From: Limonium bicolor
Taxonomy: Eukaryota > Streptophyta > Magnoliopsida > Caryophyllales > Plumbaginaceae
Direction of reading: 5' to 3'
DNA length: 64,000 nucleotides
Assembly (NCBI GenBank): GCA_023374045.1
Contig: CM041776.1
Location: 119,245,000 to 119,308,999, forward strand
The position numbers were made by a program, and so were the translations under genes. This document shows positions 22,801 to 31,734 of this stretch, piece after piece. The notes beneath the pieces were generated by a model. The model saw only the letters and a list, made by a program, of their open reading frames with translations. It was not told the DNA's origin and did no database searches. Within the stretch, counting starts at the first letter, position 1, and every line of letters starts with the position of its first letter.

Positions 22801-23156
22801 TCACTGTCAACATTGACTCCGGAAGCGCTTGGGAGTTCTGACTCGTTAGTAGTATCGAATGTCTGCTCGGTTCTTGAGTTACACCGATCGTGACTGTAGG
22901 AAGATGAAGCATTATCTTCAACACGTTCTCCATGAAAAATCCATTTTGTATAATGTGGCATGAAACCACGGGTCTTCACATGGAGTTGTACGAGGTTGAT
23001 GCTTGAATAATGTCTAACCACACCACAATCAACACAAGGACATGGAATTTTCTCCGCCTTTGTCCTGTCCTTGTGTTGCACTGCAGCTTTGCAAAACTCT
23101 TTCAGCATTTTGTCAAAATGTTCGCCTCTATCACCATACATCCAGTCACGCTCCAT
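19878..23156 (-). CDS. CACTA transposase, TNP2-like
   Basis: One uninterrupted frame; the frame opens at 23177 but MERDWMYG at 23156 is the likelier start because the N-terminal transposase-associated domain begins there (CPCVDC near residue 46, then KWIFHGE near 78-84, counted from 23177). The Transposase_21 catalytic region has TDGMNPYG (Asp near 348), PLIDDLKLLW (near 405-414) and HCLDIMHIVKNV, the conserved acidic and His motifs of CACTA transposases. DUF4218 follows (HLLPVAIRGILP, YMYPFERYMGILKS) and a C-terminal DUF4216 (WYYGVIEDIWELDY, FRCKWVDNR). This is full length for the family, with no stop or frameshift. It would cut and join at the CACTA ends, so the enzyme could still be functional although this copy has lost one end. 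Confidence 0.95.
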   Translation of the reverse strand: MERDWMYGDRGEHFDKMLKEFCKAAVQHKDRTKAEKIPCPCVDCGVVRHYSSINLVQLHVKTRGFMPHYTKWIFHGERVEDNASSSYSHDRCNSRTEQTFDTTNESELPSASGVNVDSESTYHDEQIDEMLDNVEDNFVDRPDEYQRLLDASKTALYPTCTKYTKLTAILNLFNLKGRYGLSDKGFTAFLELIHDMLPDENGLPTTTYEAKKWVCPMGVEYKKIHACPNNCVLYRGEYEHLDNCPKCSLSRYKHKDGEYSSVQKKSPPAKLVWYLPIIPRFKRLFANPKDAKNLRWHAEGRKSDEKLRHPADGPQWRNINRRYKEHFGHEDRNLRLGLCTDGMNPYGTLSSQHSTWPVLLVIYNLPSWLCMKRKYIMLSLLISGPKQPGNSIDVYLAPLIDDLKLLWNEGTVVYDAYARENFTLKALLFCTVNDFPAYGNLSGYTVKGTFACPICEEDTCSDRLKHCGKNVYMCHRRLLPEDHPYRVTKRKLFNGQAETRVARLPLTSEEVYEKVKDIVNVFGNTSKPAKNIWKKCSIFWELPYWRHISVRHCLDIMHIVKNVGEAVSGTLLNIPGKTKDGLKIRKDMQTMGIRKELHPQENGKRIYLPPACYTLSKAEKISFCKCLHSVKVRGYSSNWKNIVSMKDLKLLGMKSHDYHVLMLHLLPVAIRGILPSDVRNALTRLCFFFNAVCSKAIDVTSLDDLQREIVITLCQLEMYFPPSFFDIMVHLIVHIVREIQFCGPVYLRYMYPFERYMGILKSRMKNRYRPEGSIVEATVTEEVTEFVTDYLSEAESIGIPKPRHYGRFKGKGVIGRKIVQVSRQLIHQAHLFVLQHLEVVEPYLETHMVELRHQNPLKGHIWLTKEQNRVFIQWFKDHVLTLASSDPEAVSEEIRCLAIGPETNITSFEGYDISGYTYYTARQDAKSINQNSGVKIEAAATEYHSGNRSQPVSNWYYGVIEDIWELDYDIDSFLLFRCKWVDNRRGYQNDGGLTLVDLSRLHGYNDDQFVLGKDCEQVWYVEDPKDCRWSVVLPGRRPVVIENENVDNDENGTVEETSLFPTGLPDSIDDTENDLLYARSDHDEGVWVENMK

Positions 23157-23177
23157 ACTACATGTGCAACAGATCAC

Positions 23178-26050
23178 AGGTGTGAGTTAGAGCCTTTGTA
23201 GAATATGGCCTGTATTAAGTTGCACATGTTTATTTCTTAATGGAGCATGACTGGGATGATTGTCAATTAGTCTAGCCTAACTCTAAGGTTGCAAACACAA
23301 AATAAACTAGCATTTTAAATTTAAGAAATTGTTGCACTTCTAAAACAGAAACCGGTGTTTAAAACAATATTACGAATACTTTTTCTACAAAAAATTCGGC
23401 ATGACCTTTGCATAATTGTACACATCCCGTGCTTATTATTCAGCACTCACCAAAGTCATCACAACCACAAACATTCCAACAATGGCAGCAACCAACAATT
23501 AAAATAAATCAATTCTTTACTAGCTAACTGAAAACCAATTGCAAATTCAGATCATCAAATCAACGCTTTCAATTCTCCACTGTATAAGTTCAAACCGGTT
23601 TAGAGATTAACAAAGAATCGAGAGTTAAAATACGTACTTGTTTTTTAAGGATTTATGGACAGGGGAGACTGGTTCCTGAGAGGTACGCTTCTGTGTGAGA
23701 GATGCAACAAAAAATAAATTACAAAAGAAATGCATCAACAAATATGGAATGAAGCTAAATTATGTACTAGCAATTATATTTAAATACATAATTGCATTTA
23801 TTAAACAAAAAATAAGGTTTAGTTACTTGTGCACAGAGGAGGAAAGTGCAACAGCACTGGAAGAAGGCGGGAAACAAGAGAGGTGATTCACGGACTTGAA
23901 TGTAGTGAGACCTGATAAAAAAAATTAGATATTGTTAGACATATACACATACATCAAACAATATTAATTACGAAGAGAATTTAAAAAAAAAATCGGCATG
24001 ACTTTTGCATAATTTTACCTATCCCATGCTTATTATTAAGCATTCACCAACCATTCATCAACACAAATTTCCATCACAAATCAAACTAATACCAAATTTA
24101 TCCATCAAACCAAATTTTAATAATTTTTGGAAATCAAGGACACAACCATGCTTATTATTAAGCATTCACCAATCATTCAACAACACAAATTTCTATCATA
24201 AACCACACTAATATATACCAAATTTATTCATCAAACCAAATTCCAATAATTTGTGGAAATCAAATACAAAGTACAAAAGAGAAAAATGATAAGTTAGATA
24301 TTACCGTTCTTCCACTCCGCTTTCAATCTACCGTGCAATGAATGAGGAGTTTGTTAACCACTTCTCTGTAGATAGAATACAAACTCATTAGTTTACGTAT
24401 GTTAATTGTTTGTAATTAGGATTGCAAAATTATATATAATGAGCTAAAAAGATGAAGATGTAGGTTGAGTATATTACGGGTTCACAAATGAAAGGTATTC
24501 AGCCCCGTACGACTTCAATCCGGTGAACCCATTTAGTGATTTCCCTCTACAAAGACACAACCATGCTTATTATTAAGCATTCACCAATTATTCAACAACA
24601 CAAATTTCCATCATAAACCAAACTATATACCAAATTTATTCCTTATTTGTAGTTACGTTAATTGAAAATTTACAGCGAGTGAAGAGAATGAAGAGATAAG
24701 TTAAAGTATATTACCGGTTCCTAAAGGAATTGTTTTCAGCCCCTCTTCTCAATCGGGCATGCGACGAGACGTGTAGCAGTACCAATCTCTACAGAGGCAA
24801 CGCAAACGCAAAATAAGTATCAATTGAGGGCGCAACACTATATTGCTAACAACACGACTTTGTTTACATCTTTATCAACCACATTCGTTCGGTATATCAA
24901 TTATTTCTTGGGCGGGCGTTGGCTCCGATGATGAAGCTATTTTTCTTATAAAAAACCTTTCCATATCAAACCTATAGAAATAAATGTACTAATTTTATTA
25001 ATTATACCATATCTATTAATTGTATTTCAGTTCAACAAATGTAAGATATATTAAATTGTTACTAACAATTACTTAACAAGTTTTTAATTAATAGTTAAAC
25101 TATTGAATACCTAAATATAAAAATTAATGACTAGAAAAAAATTGAACCCACAAAATATTTTGATTTTGGCAAACACTATAGCAAACTAGGCAGCAGAAAA
25201 AAAAGATATCAATTTCTGATCTATGTGTCTTACCATGATATAAATCTACTGTCATTAGCTAATCGATTAAAAAGCTGAAATTTGATGCTACTGTTGAATA
25301 TAATAGTATGCGTCGTACAAGTAAATAAGTAATTCTATTAAAAAAAAAATTTAATGTTGATTGATTGATGAATAAAATATAGGAGAGAAGCTCGTACTCC
25401 TCTACAGTCTTTACAGACTCGCGGAGTTGCAGTGCTTTGTTAAGACTTTTTAGGGTTTATATATATAGTACAGATCTCTATTGCTCCGTAACAATGTGTT
25501 AAATTAATAAAAAAATTAGTTAATTATAACAATAAGTAAAACGTTAGGAAATTTTCTTTTCCATATGTGTCAACAAACACAGTACGCACCCAAGTCGGTC
25601 CGCCCCTGCCTAACTATACTTAAAAAAGGGCAAAAAACAGTAAAAATATTCACTCGGACATTTCATCAAACACCTTGTGTTCATACATAATTTGATTAGT
25701 TTAACAACCAAATCTTTCAAAGATTTGACACACACAATAAATATCAGCATCAACAATCATAATGTGACACACATCTACCAATTTTAACAACACATTTGTA
25801 ATTTTTTAGTCAAAACCGAATTGGACTTGTTTTACCCAGTATATTGTAGCTGCGGTTCTTGGTTGCAGCAACAACTTCCGATGACAACCACGCACGACCG
25901 GCGACGGCGCGCGCGACGACGGCGAAGGGGGAGGAGGGCGACGGACGTCGGAGCGGCGGTGGTGTGGTGGCTGTCGAGTTGGTACTCAAATTCGCCCGTT
26001 ACAGAGAAGAGAAGAGGGGTTAGGGTTGTAACAGCGTAACGGAGTCGGGG
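23178..26050 (-). other. CACTA 5' region: promoter, leader and internal repeats, no gene
   Basis: AT-rich DNA between TNP2 and the subterminal repeats. It includes direct repeats of about 90-110 bases near 23995-24120, 24140-24245 and 24555-24640, each starting CATGCTTATTATTAAGCATTCACC and continuing with AACACAAATTTC; a diverged copy lies near 23428. A GC-rich stretch at 25880-25965 lies near the end. Probably transcription start and untranslated exons; I see no convincing coding exon. Confidence 0.5.
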
Positions 26051-26059
26051 CTGGGTGGG

Positions 26060-26338
26060 GGTGTTTATTAAGCGACCTATCTCGGCGGTTGTTACTAAAA
26101 ACCGCCGAAATAGGTCCTCCGTAATTTTTTTAATTAAAAAAATAACCTCTATTTCGGCGGTTCCTAGTAGCAACCGCCGAAATAGACAACCAAATATATC
26201 TATTTCGGCGGTGTTACTAGGAACCGCCGAAATAGATGTTATTTGTTTAATTAAAAAAATTACGGAGGACCTATCTCGGCGGTTCCTAGTACAACCGCCG
26301 AGATAGGGGCGCCGAAATAGGTCATTTTTGTACTAGTG
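26060..26338. repeat. CACTA right terminus with palindromic subterminal repeats
   Basis: The motif ATTTCGGCGGT or its complement ACCGCCGAAAT (with TCTCGGCGG variants) occurs roughly nine times in both directions, separated by short AT stretches. Adjacent copies can fold into long hairpins, and the flank TACGGAGGACCTAT recurs inverted at both ends of the block. Such clusters are TnpA binding sites in characterised CACTA elements. The end is TTTTTGTACTAGTG. Confidence 0.85.
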
Positions 26339-26341
26339 ATT

Positions 26342-26669
26342 GTTTTGGAGAAACGTACCAGTTCCATTCCAGGGAACTGACTCACCCCTCCCGGGGTGGG
26401 CTGCTTGGTTTTATCTTGCAGGTACGAATTATTATACAGGTGGCCACGAAGAGAACGAGTGATTGGGATGGGACTAGGGTTTTCTGGAGAGTTAACGCAT
26501 TTTATTACTGTTATGTTTATATTAAGTTTTCTTGAGGTTCAGACCGTGACTGTTGTAATCTTTTAAGTTGTAATTAGTGAGGTTTGGTGCCGGGTGTTTG
26601 GAACCCGATGGTCTGTTACGCCTTTAGTATTTTATTTCCGCTATAAATATGTTAAATAGGGGCGTTACA
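26342..26669 (+). mobile_element. Element C 5' LTR, last 328 bases
   Basis: This segment matches LTR G (43659-43970) in reverse over its length. It carries the double hairpin ending TTGCAGGT (26361-26424), a CAGACCGTGAC motif, and the family hairpin around GGTGCCGGGT...AACCCG (26588-26608). It ends ATAGGGGCGTTACA next to the primer site. The rest of the LTR lies beyond the CACTA insertion and is not in the window. Confidence 0.85.
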
Positions 26670-26674
26670 GAAAT

Positions 26675-26701
26675 TGGTATCAGAGCGTAGTTACGCTCTG
26701 A
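26675..26701 (+). other. Element C primer-binding site within a perfect hairpin
   Basis: TGGTATCAGAGC (26675-26686) complements the 3' end of initiator Met-tRNA, five bases after the LTR. TCAGAGCGTA, loop GT, TACGCTCTGA (26680-26701) is a perfect 10-bp inverted repeat, so the site's 3' part is base-paired in the RNA. Confidence 0.85.
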
Positions 26702-26953
26702 ACCCGAGAAAACAAGCTGAGTAAAATACTTAGAGTATAAGTGCACTTAAAACTGGGGAATTGGGGTAGAATTGGGAAGTGAGAATTCCATAAAGGCGCG
26801 TGACCCTTACCCCATACTTACTTTACTACTTACGTTTTACTTCACGTATCTACGAACCGTCCTTAGGACGTTATAAATATACATACTTTACTACATAGAT
26901 ATTTAGACTCAACAATACACCTTCTGAGTAACAAAACAGTCAATACCAGCTAG

Positions 26954-28293
26954 ATGTCTCGAAGAGGAGGAAGAGGAGCTGGTCCCTCAGGAGGCTATGG
27001 ACCCGATGTTGTCACCCCAGAGGTCATAGCGCAGATTGTGACAGCTGCATTAGCTCAGCAGCAGGCTCAGATCCCACAGCCACCACCTAACGGTCTCTGG
27101 GAGTTCAACTGGCTGAAGGCGGTCAACGATCTACGCCCTCCAGTCTATGAGGGCCAGCCAGAACCGAAGACCTTAGAGAGATACATCGACGAGATGCAGA
27201 AGGCCTTCACCTCTCTGCACGTTCCAGTAGGTCGCCAGGTGGACATAGCGGCCTACTTTCTCTAGGGACCCGCGCATCGATAGTGGCAGACCGCTAGAGC
27301 TGACCTGACTGCCCAGGCGGACTTCGGCTTCCCAGCCTTCTTGGTGGCCCTGAGAGCCAAGTTCTATCCATCTTACCTGCAGAAGAGGATGAGGAGCGAG
27401 TTCAAGCAGCTGAAGCAAGGAACTTCCTCTGTTGCTGAGTACTATAATAAATTTGTGGAGCTGCTCGCTGTTATTGGAGAGGGAGCTTACGCTCCGAGGT
27501 ATCTGGTGGATAAATTACACACCGGCTTGAACTTCAGGATCATGACTATGATCGGTTCCACCAGAGGGATGACCCTACAAGTATGGAACATGATTTAGAA
27601 TTTCTGGTACGCAAAGATTTCCCCACTAACACATATTGTCACCACAGGAGCTAGCGGATGACGTGAATGACTGCGAGACCACCATTGCCTACCAGGACTC
27701 TGTGCTAGGCAAGAGGAAGGGGGATGGAGGAAGAGGAAATGGAGGGAACTTTTCCCAGAACTACGAGAGGAAGGGAAAGTTCTACAAGGGGAGGAACGAG
27801 AAGGCCATGGTCCCCTCATATACTGATGCTGAGCCACTCCGCTCCCAGCCACCTAGGGGTGAGATATATTAGAACTTATATTGTAGTTACATTGAGCTAT
27901 TACGTTACTAACACTGGACTAAAACAGGAAATGGACCGGTAAGAAGATACTTCTGCAAGTGGTGCAAGAAGGACCACCCGGGCAAGGATTGTAAAGGAAA
28001 TCTGGAGGAATGCAACTACTGTGGTAAGAAGGGGCATAGGGGATTCGAATGCCACAAGAAACCGGATTCTTCAAACTACAAGCCCGCCACCGGGACCACT
28101 GCTAGAGCCCCAGCTGCTACTACTACTGGAGGAGGTAGAGGTGGCACAGGAGGTGCTGGACCATCTACCAGCCGCCCTACCCAGAGTCATCCACAGAGGC
28201 CGGGATAGAACTACCCCCAGAGGCCGGGCAAGGCACCGATCCTTAACCTGGTGGACCATGTTGAGGCAGCAAGTGATGACCCGAGTTCACCTG
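26954..28293 (+). pseudogene. Element C gag, three exons, with three in-frame TAG codons
   Basis: It starts MSRRGGRGAG. The capsid-like domain has FNWLKAVNDLRPPVYEG and FYPSYLQKRMRSEFKQL. Exons 26954-27580, 27648-27858 and 27928-28293 join through GT-AG introns of 67 and 69 bases in phase 0 and phase 1. The last exon has zinc knuckles CKWCKKDHPGKDC and CNYCGKKGHRGFEC, then a Gly/Thr-rich linker. TAG at 27263, 27281 and 28206 fall in an otherwise continuous frame at positions where Gln (CAG) is expected. The exon is proposed to end at donor CCTG|GTGAG in phase 1, joining to AlkB or pol. Gag forms the particle and binds RNA in an intact element. Confidence 0.8.
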
Positions 28294-28472
28294 GTGAGGA
28301 CTACTTCCCTCACGGAGAGGCTTAGACTCTTACTTCTTTACATTCCATTGGCTAGTTTTTCTTTGTCAATGTAAAAGGGATGAACTATAAACCCTTTATT
28401 TTGTTTCATTTCAAACCTTTCATTACCAGTTGTGAACCTTGACTTATTTATTTCATGGCAATTGTTGTTTAG
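28294..28472 (+). other. Predicted intron between gag and AlkB in C
   Basis: Begins GTGAGGAC, ends TTGTTGTTTAG after a T-rich stretch. Its phase-1 donor equals that predicted in A and D. If unspliced, gag instead stops at TAG 28322-28324 (FPHGEA). Confidence 0.55.
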
Positions 28473-29188
28473 CTTTCGATATTTGCTTTCCTATTTTGCC
28501 ATATTCCACACCCAACATCCCTTTTGAAGCCAAACCACACCCACCAGAGAAGTGTGAGGTCTTGAGACCTGGGATGATCTTACTACGAGAGTACCTGACC
28601 CCAGCAGTCCAGTATGCATTGATCCTCAAGATCAGGGAGTTAGGTGTGAAGGAAGGAAATGTTTACACCCCTACCTTCAAGAATGGTTCAACCATGAAGG
28701 TGAAGATCATGTGCCTAGGTAAGAAGTGGAACCACACCACCAAGAGCTATGAAGAGGTGGAGGTGCCACCGATCCCGGAGGAACTACAGACCATCATTAG
28801 AGCTGCAGTTAAGGCAGCACAAGAATTGGAGGATGAGCTCGTCCCAGACCTAACCTCCGACATGTGCATCATCAACTTCTATGGAAAGGAGGGTAAGCTA
28901 GGGAAGCACCAAGACAAGGACGAATCACCAGAGTCCGTCACCAGAGGAGTTCCAGTTGTGTCCATATCGCTTGGAGACGACTCGGAGTTCCTATTTGATG
29001 ATCAAAGGAGGATGGACCTTGCTACCAAGATCCTCCTGAAGTCGGGTGATGTACTAATTTTTGGTGGGGCAGCAAGACTCATCTACCATGGGGTGAAGAG
29101 AATCAAACCCAACACAGCCCCCACACCCATCATTAACCAGACCCACATGAAACCGGGCCGTCTAAACCTAACCTTTAGACAGACCTAG
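28473..29188 (+). CDS. Element C AlkB-type Fe(II)/2-oxoglutarate dioxygenase exon
   Basis: The enzyme class removes alkyl groups from nucleic acid using Fe(II) and 2-oxoglutarate. An open frame from Met 28439 gives 249 residues; the proposed exon starts at 28473 after TTTAG, giving FDICFPI as in A and D. Core motifs, numbered from Met 28439: NFYGKEGKLGKHQDKDE (His157, Asp159), LIYHGVKRI (His217) and GRLNLTFRQT (Arg241, Arg247), all five expected active-site residues. GMILLREYLTP marks the N-terminal helix region shared with A and D. The frame is undamaged although gag of C has three stops. It stops just after FRQT, as A stops after FRQY. Compared with A the protein is clearly diverged, so the gene has persisted in the lineage. 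Origin from a plant ALKBH1-like gene is inferred. Confidence 0.92.
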
Positions 29189-29284
29189 CCTTGTACTTTA
29201 CAATTTCAGCGTTGTAAATTTTAAGTTGCTCATGAAGCTTTCAATAAGAATGAAAATTCTAAGAATTTTATTGCTTCATTATAG
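29189..29284 (+). other. Spacer between the AlkB stop and the pol acceptor in C
   Basis: AT-rich, 96 bases, ending TTCATTATAG. It holds AATAAG and AATTTTATTG, which could serve as a poly(A) region for a Gag-AlkB message, and the acceptor for pol. No coding signal. Confidence 0.4.
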
Positions 29285-30408
29285 TGGTTGGAAACTTAGG
29301 GATCAGGTTGAATGTGTTGAACCAGGCTCAAGCAAAGAGCAATGGAATGGTCATCACAGGTATAAACATTAACCCTGAGTAATTACCTTGGAACGTTTAA
29401 CAAGAATCTTAAAAGTCTATCCTATAATTTCAGGCACGTTCCTAGTTAATAGAGTGGAGGCCACAGTCCTGTTTGATTCTGGAGCCTCCCATTCCTTCAT
29501 ATCACAAGCGTACCATGCTAAGATCGATGTCCCTACAGAGGATGTCCGTGACTGCTCAGTCCTGCTGCCATCCAGAGAGCTGATCAAGTGTAGTAAGCAG
29601 TGCAAGAATTTGAGCATACACATCAAGGGAGCAGACTTCCTTCTGGATGCCATAGTCTTCCCTGGCATAGGGTTCGACATAATTGTGGGCATGGACACGC
29701 TACAGCGGTACCGAGGCAGACTACACTGTGCAGAGCATTGTCTCCTCCTGAAGTCAACTACAGGGATCACTGTGTCATACCGAATGCAGCCTAAGCAGCC
29801 GACTGTGAAGGTTGTATCGGCTTTATCCCTGATGAAGGAGGTGTCCAAGGGCGCTACCGCCTACTACTGTTATGCCCAGGATCTGAGGATGGATCTGAAG
29901 TTCCAGAGCGATGTTCCCATTGTGTCGGAGTACCCCGACGTTTTTCCAGAGGAGCTACCTGGACTACCACCGCTGAGAGAGGTTGAATTCAACATCGACC
30001 TCATACCTAGCACGGGACCGATTGCTAAGGCTCCCTACCGGATGGAACCTGCAGAGATGGTTGAGTTGAAGAAGCAGCTGCAGGAGCTACTAGATAAGGG
30101 TTTCATCAGACCTAGTGTCTCACTTTGGGGTGCTCCAGTGCTTTTTGTCAAGAAGAAGGACGGGAGCATGAGACTCTGCATCGACTACAGGGAGCTGAAC
30201 AATGTCACGATCAAGAACAAGTACCCATTGCCCAGGATCGATGACTTGTTCGACCAGCTGAGAGGAGCTAAGGTGTTCTCCAAGATTGACCTACGTTCTG
30301 GATATCATCAGATAGCTGTAGCTGAGTCAGATATAGAGAAGACAGCCTTCCGGACCAGATACGGCCACTACGAGTTCACCGTGATGCCGTTCGGACTGAC
30401 TAATGCAC
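29285..30408 (+). pseudogene. Element C pol: protease and start of reverse transcriptase, cut by LTR H
   Basis: Exon starts in phase 1 after TATAG; NLGIRLNVLNQAQAK then an additional intron 29360-29433 (GTATAAAC...TTTCAG), then [22 protein letters not shown], the aspartic protease site. RT continues with [17 protein letters not shown] and SGYHQIAV to FGLTNA, where LTR H (TGTAACACCC) interrupts it. The FIDD catalytic box, RNase H and integrase are therefore absent. The protein is close to A and D. Up to the break the frame is clean. This copy cannot reverse-transcribe by itself. Confidence 0.88.
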
Positions 30409-31734
30409 TGTAACACCCTAACCCGAAATCCAATAACCTGTGCGATGATCACTCCCAATAAAACATAAACTGCAGCGGAATAAAATACAATAACCGGGCG
30501 GTATTACAATGTCGTTGGCCACCCTTGTGACCAACAAGGCTAGCTCCAAAAACAAATCTCCAAAAGTTACGGTCCAAATACGAATACAATCTGAGATACT
30601 AGGAATCAAACTCAAAGGTACAATAATTAAGTAAAACAAATAACTAGTAGAAGACTCCCATAGCTTGAATCTACCCCACCTACACTCGGTGTGGTAATCT
30701 TCTCAACTTCAGGTACCTGAAAAATGGGGGTGCCCCCAAAGGGGCTCAGCAAACAATGCTGGTATGGAAAACGTGCAGCCCATCGGCTACCGGGCCACAC
30801 CAACTACTTTGTCGAATACATGCAGTTCATTTTTGTAAAGCTGTAATCAAGCATAGTATGATAATAACAAGTGTCCATACAAGGATAACCATGTCACATA
30901 AAACAAGACTTCAGAAGGTCAAGTTAGGTGAACTGTAATCATTTGATAATAGTCGGGTCCACACAGTGGGACTGACAGGTATTTATGAGTATGTCAATAT
31001 AGTGAAGGTATAGTGACCTCGTTAAAGAGAAAGGTTGGGTAATTAGTCCCTCAGAAGATAACGTAGTTAACTCCTGTACTTTAGAAAGGTGGGAATCGAA
31101 CCCTCGAGAGGAATAAAGTCTTCCTCCCCACTTGTACTGTTCCGGTACGCAGCCGGTGGGAGACATAGTGCACCCAAAACTCCCGTCGCGACGTAAATTG
31201 AATAGGAGACAACCTGAGACAGGTACAACTCCTGTAGCATGCATGGCTAGATCCAACTGGGCTCCTCGTTCTCGTAGTATAGAATTGTTAGGTGTCATAC
31301 AAGGACGTTAAACAAGAACACAATGTGTATTGTCGATTATCACGTTTAGGATAACGACGTTTGTTATAAAGTGAAGTTAGTGAGAGACTTGTGTACAAGT
31401 TCTCGGTACAATAAAGCGCAGGTATTTAATCCACTGGTATTGTAATGTTGTATGCGTGGGACATACACGTCGTGGTTAGCATCATTCACGCATATAAAAT
31501 AACACAACAGTGCACAAGAGTAGTACAACATTTTACAGTAATTATCTTGGTCGTTATTACAAACAACAGATAGCACACAAGCCGGTGTAATCGGTAGAAA
31601 ACAGGTTGCAAGAATCCCATACCGTTCACCGTAGATTGCAGTTGATTATACCCTGGTCAACGTCTGGTCAAGTATAGTCCTAGAACAGGATTAACTGAGA
31701 GGGTTAATTTATGTTACCCTTGTATATTAATTTT
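30409..31734 (-). mobile_element. LTR 'H', minus orientation, partial
   Basis: It starts TGTAACACCCTAACCC directly within the C RT frame (preceding bases TGCAC). On the minus strand it has the 9-bp hairpin (30514-30535), the double-hairpin module (30712-30762), and GTGAACGGTA (31620-31629), in the usual order. It is cut at 31734 by element D, so its other end would lie past D. No coding sequence. Confidence 0.75.
30514..30535 (-). ncRNA. Covarying LTR hairpin (copy in H)
   Basis: Minus strand: arm GTTGGTCAC, loop AAGG, arm GTGGCCAAC. All nine pairs hold if one G-U pair is allowed. The A to G change in the first arm is matched by T to C in the second relative to E. Confidence 0.65.

Larger units (their letters stand above)
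18254..26338 (-). mobile_element. CACTA (En/Spm) DNA transposon, right end intact, left end missing
   Basis: The right terminus read inward begins CACTAGTACAAAAATGACC, the CACTA terminal signature, at 26338, followed by dense subterminal repeats. Three bases ATT (26339-26341) follow and could be one side of the 3-bp target duplication. The flank from 26342 (GTTTTGGAG...) aligns with LTR G read in reverse near 43965, so it landed inside the 5' LTR of element C. Two minus-strand genes, TNP2 and a TnpA-like gene, follow in usual order. The left end is cut: LTR J's terminus abuts the TnpA-like 3' flank at 18254 and no second CACTA terminus is visible. Confidence 0.9.

Noticed and set aside
26675..26701. 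GGTATCAGAGC region as a tRNA gene
   Set aside because: Only the 12-base complement of a tRNA end is present; no cloverleaf or A/B boxes.
27263..28208. TAG codons in C gag as programmed readthrough sites
   Set aside because: They are scattered inside the capsid and linker, not at a domain border, and occur at expected Gln codons; decay is simpler.
28473..29188. AlkB as a remnant of an integrated plant RNA virus
   Set aside because: It lies in the same strand and position between gag and protease in three elements, with no viral replicase or coat text nearby, and its motifs look more like plant ALKBH1-like proteins.
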